Part shown: piece by piece, positions 60,444 to 64,000 of the stretch
Layout: each line of letters begins with the position of its first letter
How positions within the stretch are numbered: position 1 is the first letter of the stretch
DNA from: Streptomyces sp. AM 2-1-1
GTDB lineage: Bacteria > Actinomycetota > Actinomycetes > Streptomycetales > Streptomycetaceae
NCBI RefSeq assembly: GCF_029167645.1
Contig: NZ_CP119148.1
Coordinates: 17,775-81,774 of the forward strand
Length of the DNA: 64,000 nucleotides
Reading direction: 5' to 3'
Made by a program: the position numbers and the translations under genes
The notes under the pieces: generated by a model
What the model was told of the DNA's origin: nothing
What the model saw: the letters and a program-made list of their open reading frames with translations, nothing else
Databases searched by the model: none

Positions 60444-60947
60444 TCAGGCGGTCCGGCTGAGGTAGCTGGCGGCGACGTCGACGAAGGAGTCGTGGGCGAC
60501 CTTCGCGGCCTCCCGGGCGGCGGTGAGGTCCTTGGTGGTGGCGTACGCGTCGCGCAGCGCGTACGTCCGCGCGATCATCTCGTCGGCCGCGGCGCGCACC
60601 GCATGGTCCGCGAAGAGGACCCGCAGCGCGACCAGCGGGCGGGTGACGGCGGACCGGGTCATGTGGCTCTCACCGCGCAGGGCCTCGATCCGCTCGGAGC
60701 CGGCCTGCTTGAGGACGGCGTCGCCGCGCATCCACATCGCCCGGCGGTGGTCGCTGGCGGCGCAGGCGAGAGCGGTGACGGCCTCCAGGCGGTCGCGACG
60801 GATCGCCTCGCCGTGGTTCACGCGGACGGACCGTTCCGCGGCGCGCTCCTGGAAGCGTCCGCTGACGATCGAGCCGAGCAGGGTGCCGACGATGGCGAGG
60901 GCGGCGGTGACGAGGGTGACTAACACGGTTGCAAGGAGGCCGCTCAT
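60444..60947 (-). CDS. Membrane-anchored helical protein (167 aa)
   Basis: ATG 60947. One N-terminal membrane helix (LLATVLVTLVTAALAIVGTLLG), then a cytoplasmic all-helical domain of Ala/Arg/Glu composition (RFQERAAERSVRVNHGEAIR). Weak ribosome site (AAAAAAGA). Not recognised; similar one-helix proteins are common on Streptomyces plasmids. Confidence 0.55.
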   Translation of the reverse strand: MSGLLATVLVTLVTAALAIVGTLLGSIVSGRFQERAAERSVRVNHGEAIRRDRLEAVTALACAASDHRRAMWMRGDAVLKQAGSERIEALRGESHMTRSAVTRPLVALRVLFADHAVRAAADEMIARTYALRDAYATTKDLTAAREAAKVAHDSFVDVAASYLSRTA

Positions 60948-61036
60948 GATTCTTTTTTGCAAGGCTGTGAGCTGCGCGTTTCCCGCCCGCGGGAACGGTG
61001 TGCACGGATCTGACACACCGCACCCGCGCACGAAAA

Positions 61037-61072
61037 GCGGCGTCGCGCCCTCATACGAGGACGCGACGCCGT
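61037..61072 (-). terminator. Hairpin followed by T run (minus strand)
   Basis: CGGCGTCGCG and CGCGACGCCG pair with a short inner stem; on the minus strand the stem is followed by CTTTTCG. Terminates gene 61092-61514. Confidence 0.7.
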
Positions 61073-61091
61073 TCTGATAAGCGACCGGGAG

Positions 61092-61514
61092 CTACAAGGC
61101 CGGTGAGGCCAGGGCCAGCCCGGGATGGGTTCTGGAGATCTCTGCGCAGACGTTGACCGCGGTATCGATGTACTGCTCGAAGTCGGGGGTGTCGTTACGG
61201 GTGATCTCGTGGGCTGCCTTCATTGCCTCCCATGCCGCCACGTGTCGCAGGCTGCCGTGCCAGCTGTCGTCGATGGCGACATCGAGGTACCGGGCGAAGC
61301 CGAACTGGTACGTCCCAGCGTCAGCCACCTGGTGCTCCTTGCGGTGCGCCTGGCGGGCCTTCTCGAAGAAGGTGCCGGCATCTTCGGGCCCCAGGGTCTC
61401 GAAGATGATCCGGAAGAACGGGGAGACGAGCGAGGCGCTCGGAGGCCAGCCGGCGCGGCGGCCGAAGCGCTCGTGCATCTCATCGAACAGCAGCACGCTG
61501 TAGTCGTGGGTCAC
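61092..61514 (-). CDS. Hypothetical protein (140 aa)
   Basis: GTG 61514. Starts MTHDYSVLLFDEMHERFGRR; mixed helical protein with ETLGPEDAGTFFEKARQAHR and AWEAMKAAHEITRNDTPDFE. No signal, membrane or metal motif. Monocistronic with its own terminator. Confidence 0.55.
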   Translation of the reverse strand: MTHDYSVLLFDEMHERFGRRAGWPPSASLVSPFFRIIFETLGPEDAGTFFEKARQAHRKEHQVADAGTYQFGFARYLDVAIDDSWHGSLRHVAAWEAMKAAHEITRNDTPDFEQYIDTAVNVCAEISRTHPGLALASPAL

Positions 61515-61636
61515 GCTCCACCACTACGCCAGCCAACGGCAGCGAGGGCGGAGCGCCGCGCCTCCTGGGATACGGATCCATCCGTAAGCGTCACGGCGTA
61601 AGCACCGTGATGTCCGGTTGTCCCTAGCTCACGCGA

Positions 61637-61666
61637 ACGGCGCTGCACCCGCAGGTGCAGCGCCGT
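61637..61666. terminator. 13-bp hairpin downstream of the RepL-like pair
   Basis: ACGGCGCTGCACC (61637-61649) pairs with GGTGCAGCGCCGT (61654-61666), 4-nt loop. Confidence 0.75.
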
Positions 61667-61700
61667 GTTGCCGGCTGACCCGGCCGAGCGGGCGGCCGGG

Positions 61701-62174
61701 TCAGCCGACGGCGTGCAGCGAGCCGCGCCTCTTGGCGGCCGAGGCCTTCTTGGCAGCGGCCGCGGCCGCGCGCTTCTTGCGCTGCTCGGCGAGCTGGTCC
61801 TGGTAGGCGGCGACAGCCCGGTGGTAGTCAGCCACGTAGGTCTTGCTGTCCAGCCGGTCCTCCTTAGGCATCGTCTTGACGGAGGCCAGGGCGTCCTCGG
61901 GGGAGTTGTAGCCGGCCAGCATCGGGTTGATCTGGTAGACGCCGTTGCGGACCTTCTTGACGAGCTTGGCCAGCTCCAGCTCCCGCAGCGCGGCGTTCAC
62001 GCTGGGACGGCTCAGCCCGAGCAGCTCACCGAGGGTGGCCTGGTCCATGGCGATGCGGCCGCCAGCCTCGCTGCGCGCCCGGAGCTTCAGCAGCGCACGG
62101 TAGGCGGCGGGCGGCAGGTCCAGGTCGGCGAGAAGACCGTCGGCGTTGGTCGCCGACCACTTCAAGGTACTCAC
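61701..62174 (-). CDS. Winged-helix RepL/MarR-like protein (157 aa)
   Basis: GTG 62174, overlapping the stop of the upstream gene (GTGA). Winged helix at about residues 20-95: PPAAYRALLKLRARSEAGGR, MDQATLGELLGLSRPSVNAA, LRELELAKLVKKVRNGVYQI, NPMLAG. The RNGVYQINP wing is the feature shared with RepL-type plasmid initiators. The C-terminal 50 residues are Lys/Ala-rich and basic. Paired with a larger relative and next to iterons, it is a good candidate replication or copy-control protein. Confidence 0.65.
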   Translation of the reverse strand: MSTLKWSATNADGLLADLDLPPAAYRALLKLRARSEAGGRIAMDQATLGELLGLSRPSVNAALRELELAKLVKKVRNGVYQINPMLAGYNSPEDALASVKTMPKEDRLDSKTYVADYHRAVAAYQDQLAEQRKKRAAAAAAKKASAAKRRGSLHAVG

Positions 62175-62878
62175 TGGGCTGATCCCTCTTCCTGGCGCTG
62201 AGCACGGGTCAGTCGGCGTGCAGCGCGTTCCTCGGCCCGCTTCTTGCGCAGTTCCTCGATCGCCTCGCGCATGTGCTCCAGTGACGGGAACCGCACCAGA
62301 TCCGGCAGGCTCTCGTCCCTGCGGATCTTCGCGAGCGTCTTGTCCTGGTCGACCTGTACGTACTCGGCTTCGACCAGCTCCGTGCCCGGGATGAACTCGG
62401 CTACACGGTACGAGTAGGGCGGGTTGAACTGGTAAACGCCTCGGCGCACCTTGAAGACGATGCCATGGCCCATGACCTCCTGCAGCGCCTCATTGGTCTT
62501 CGCGCGGGGCACGTCGAGGACCGTCGCCATCTCCTCCTGCGTCAGCCGGATCTGGCCGCCGGCCTTCTGGCAGGCGATCAGCAACAGGATCAGTCGCAGC
62601 GGCAGGGCCTCGCGGAAGTACTGCGCGATCAGGAAGAAGAACTCCAGCGAGTCCATGGAGAACGCCTTGGGGCGTTCCGGGGTGTCGTAGAACTCCATCG
62701 GCTTGCGCTCGCTGCTGAGCGAGAGCTTCCGGCGCGGGTAGCGGCGAGCGACCGAGTCGAGGTCCTCAACCGGCTGGACCGGCTTGGACCACGCCTGGAT
62801 CTCCTCACCGATGGGCAGCTCCGCACGGCGCGGCGCGCGCTTCGGTGCGGGACGGCGGCGCTGTCGCCCGGGTGTCAC
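62171..62878 (-). CDS. Winged-helix RepL-like protein (235 aa)
   Basis: GTG 62878 chosen (GTGGAG 9 bases upstream); in-frame starts at 62902 and further up in the palindrome exist. Basic N terminus (VTPGRQRRRPAPKRAPRRAE), then a winged helix of the same layout as its neighbour: LRLILLLIACQKAGGQIRLT, QEEMATVLDVPRAKTNEALQ, EVMGHGIVFKVRRGVYQFNP. C-terminal helix is basic (EELRKKRAEERAARRLTRAQ). The 40-bp palindrome and iterons lie immediately upstream, so it probably binds them to start replication or control its promoter. Confidence 0.65.
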   Translation of the reverse strand: MTPGRQRRRPAPKRAPRRAELPIGEEIQAWSKPVQPVEDLDSVARRYPRRKLSLSSERKPMEFYDTPERPKAFSMDSLEFFFLIAQYFREALPLRLILLLIACQKAGGQIRLTQEEMATVLDVPRAKTNEALQEVMGHGIVFKVRRGVYQFNPPYSYRVAEFIPGTELVEAEYVQVDQDKTLAKIRRDESLPDLVRFPSLEHMREAIEELRKKRAEERAARRLTRAQRQEEGSAQ

Positions 62879-62918
62879 GAGGCTGCTCTCCACTTCGCTG
62901 ATCTTGGATGCCAGCAGT

Positions 62919-63092
62919 ATGTCAGCCACGCCGACATATATGTCGGCGTGGCTGACATTCCGGCGTGTTGTGTCCCCCCAGGGGGGACAGATCTCCCCCC
63001 TGCACGCGAGCGCGGACCGCTCGACGGAACGCTGTCGCGGATGTCGGCCTGGCTGACGTTTCGCGCTCAAAACTGTCGGCCTAGCTGACATT
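62919..63092. repeat. 40-bp palindrome and TGTCGGC-GCTGAC iterons
   Basis: ATGTCAGCCACGCCGACATA (62919-62938) is followed by its exact inverse to 62958. The half-site TGTCGGCNTNGCTGACRTT recurs directly at about 62941, 63042 and 63074. A 19-bp GC hairpin (TGTCCCCCC-A-GGGGGGACA) is at 62971-62989. Likely origin iterons or a self-regulating operator of the RepL-like pair. Confidence 0.75.
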
Positions 63093-63093
63093 C

Positions 63094-63148
63094 CGTCTGC
63101 GATGTGACTACTCACGAGGTACACATCGCAGACGTTGTGTACCTCGTG
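63094..63148. repeat. Two interlocked 13-bp inverted repeats
   Basis: CGTCTGCGATGTG (63094-63106) pairs with 63122-63134, and CACGAGGTACACA (63113-63125) pairs with 63136-63148, in the order A-B-A'-B' with a 4-base overlap of B and A'. Both stems are perfect but mutually exclusive in a simple cruciform; RNA could form a pseudoknot. Confidence 0.7.
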
Positions 63149-64000
63149 GGGTGACAGATCGCCGGATGCGCAGACCGCTGACCAGCGGGTTCTTGATCTG
63201 CGTAAGTATTAGGTGGCTGAGGTCCACCCGCAGGCGCCGATTGGACCCCTCGTGGCTGAGGCGGCTTCGCGTGCGGGCCCGTGGGCCCGCGCAGGCCGTA
63301 GGCAGCACCAGCGGCTCTGAGTCTCGGGTGGTGCCGACCGTGACGAGACAAGCAGCAGCAAGGGCGTGGCTGGCGCCGCTGCGGCTTTCGCCGCCCGGCC
63401 CTAAAGGCCGTTCGGCTCCGGTGCCTCCGAACGCCGAATTTCGAGTCACCCATTTCTGAGGTTCCGTTCTGTGGTTAAGGTCAGTGCAACCGAGGTAAAT
63501 TTCACAATTGCTCGCGCGCTGAAGCGCTGAGATAATGCGCAACCTCTTTGTCCTGCTCAAAGAGTGGTAAGGAACCATTCCAGTCTTAAGCTAGCTGCTA
63601 TTTTTGAAGCACACACCGGGATCGCTCACCTTCTGCGTCCCCGACCTCTGTTCGTCCCGTCACTCTCCCAACTGCCCACCACCCCTCTCTGCTGCTGCTC
63701 GGGCCGTGAGGCCCGTGGGCGTGGGTGGGCCGCGCGAAGCGTGGCACGCCTTGCCCGCAAGGGGAGTTGGGGGCGCGCCCTGAGTGGCTGGAGCGCAGCG
63801 GAGGCCACGGGTCGGCCGAAGGCCGGCCCCGGCCCGCAACGCGGGCCGCCCGCCCTGCGGTTGGCGGTGGGCGCGGAGCGCGGGCCGCCTGGTGGTGAGC
63901 GGAGCGAGCCGCATCCGCTCACGCGGAGCGGGAGCGGCCGGGGAGCGAAGCGACCCGGCCCGCTGCTACGGGCGCAGCCCGTAGGGACCCGCTCCGCGGG
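63149..64000. other. Subtelomere and right telomere of the linear replicon
   Basis: No convincing gene. From about 63700 the sequence is a run of short GC-rich palindromes with 3-5 base loops. The last ones are GGCCCGC-AAC-GCGGGCC (63831-63847), GGCCGGG/CCCGGCC (63936-63960), CTACGGGC-GCA-GCCCGTAG (63966-63984) and CCCGC-TCC-GCGGG (63988-64000). Read inward from the end this gives CCCGCGGAGCGGG, the conserved first palindrome of archetypal Streptomyces telomeres (family knowledge), with GCA/TGC-type loops. The window therefore appears to end at the physical terminus; the tap-tpg operon supports this. Confidence 0.9.

Noticed and set aside
63151..63459. 102-codon plus-strand frame in the subtelomere
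   Set aside because: No ribosome site, odd composition, and it runs into telomeric palindromes.

Overview
The window looks like the right-hand arm of a linear Streptomyces replicon, most likely a linear plasmid, although a chromosome end cannot be excluded. The signs are very high G+C, frequent GTG/TTG starts behind AGGAGG-type sites, many GTGA/ATGA stop-start overlaps, a tap-tpg telomere-maintenance operon, and a last ~200 bases built of GC-rich palindromes ending in the classic terminal motif (read from the end: CCCGCGGAGCGGG). No rRNA, tRNA or CRISPR array was seen.

Bases 1-17.9 kb are a block of minus-strand genes of the conjugation/spread type: an FtsK/TraB-like DNA pump (7252-9363), several membrane and coiled-coil proteins including a 664-aa DUF2637/SpdB-like protein (12412-14406), WhiB-like regulators, ASCH, GGDEF and NUDIX proteins, and many small zinc-ribbon proteins. 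A set of CGAAACG motifs phased at exactly 21 bp (14293-14678) covers the start of the SpdB-like gene and is a candidate clt/TraB recognition or partition site. At 18.1-19.8 kb a GntR/UTRA regulator with its own operator-like repeats is translationally coupled to a family-2 glycosyltransferase.

From 20 to 31 kb lies a replication-like module: a large two-winged-helix/zinc protein (21039-23630), a DUF721/DciA-like protein and a CoiA-like nuclease-fold protein with paired zinc ribbons. About 3.9 kb of this module is repeated directly at a 4.51-kb offset. In the second copy the first gene has lost its 5' third to half and the third gene has a strongly diverged C-terminal half. A 46-bp perfect dyad lies ~360 bp upstream of the first gene. 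Small regulators (STAS, lipoprotein, zinc proteins) fill 31-36 kb.

Bases 36187-49240 are a transposon inside a transposon. The inner 12.3-kb element (36717-49007; ends TGTCGTCTGCCA, target duplication CTTCC) encodes a DDE transposase, a TniB-type ATPase, two unrecognised proteins and a serine resolvase. Its cargo is an alkylsulfatase, secreted DUF11 and beta-propeller proteins, and a thioredoxin without active-site cysteines. It has split an Imm21-like gene. That gene was the only gene of a 758-bp outer element (ends TGTCCTGTGTCA, target duplication ATGAA) sitting just upstream of tap.

From 49.3 kb to the end: tap and tpg (telomere recruiting and terminal proteins), XRE, AbiV and toxin-antitoxin genes, a second divergent tpg, small orphan genes, and at 61.7-63.1 kb two coupled winged-helix RepL-like genes with a 40-bp palindrome, iterons and interlocked inverted repeats upstream. 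The last ~850 bases are non-coding subtelomere and telomere.
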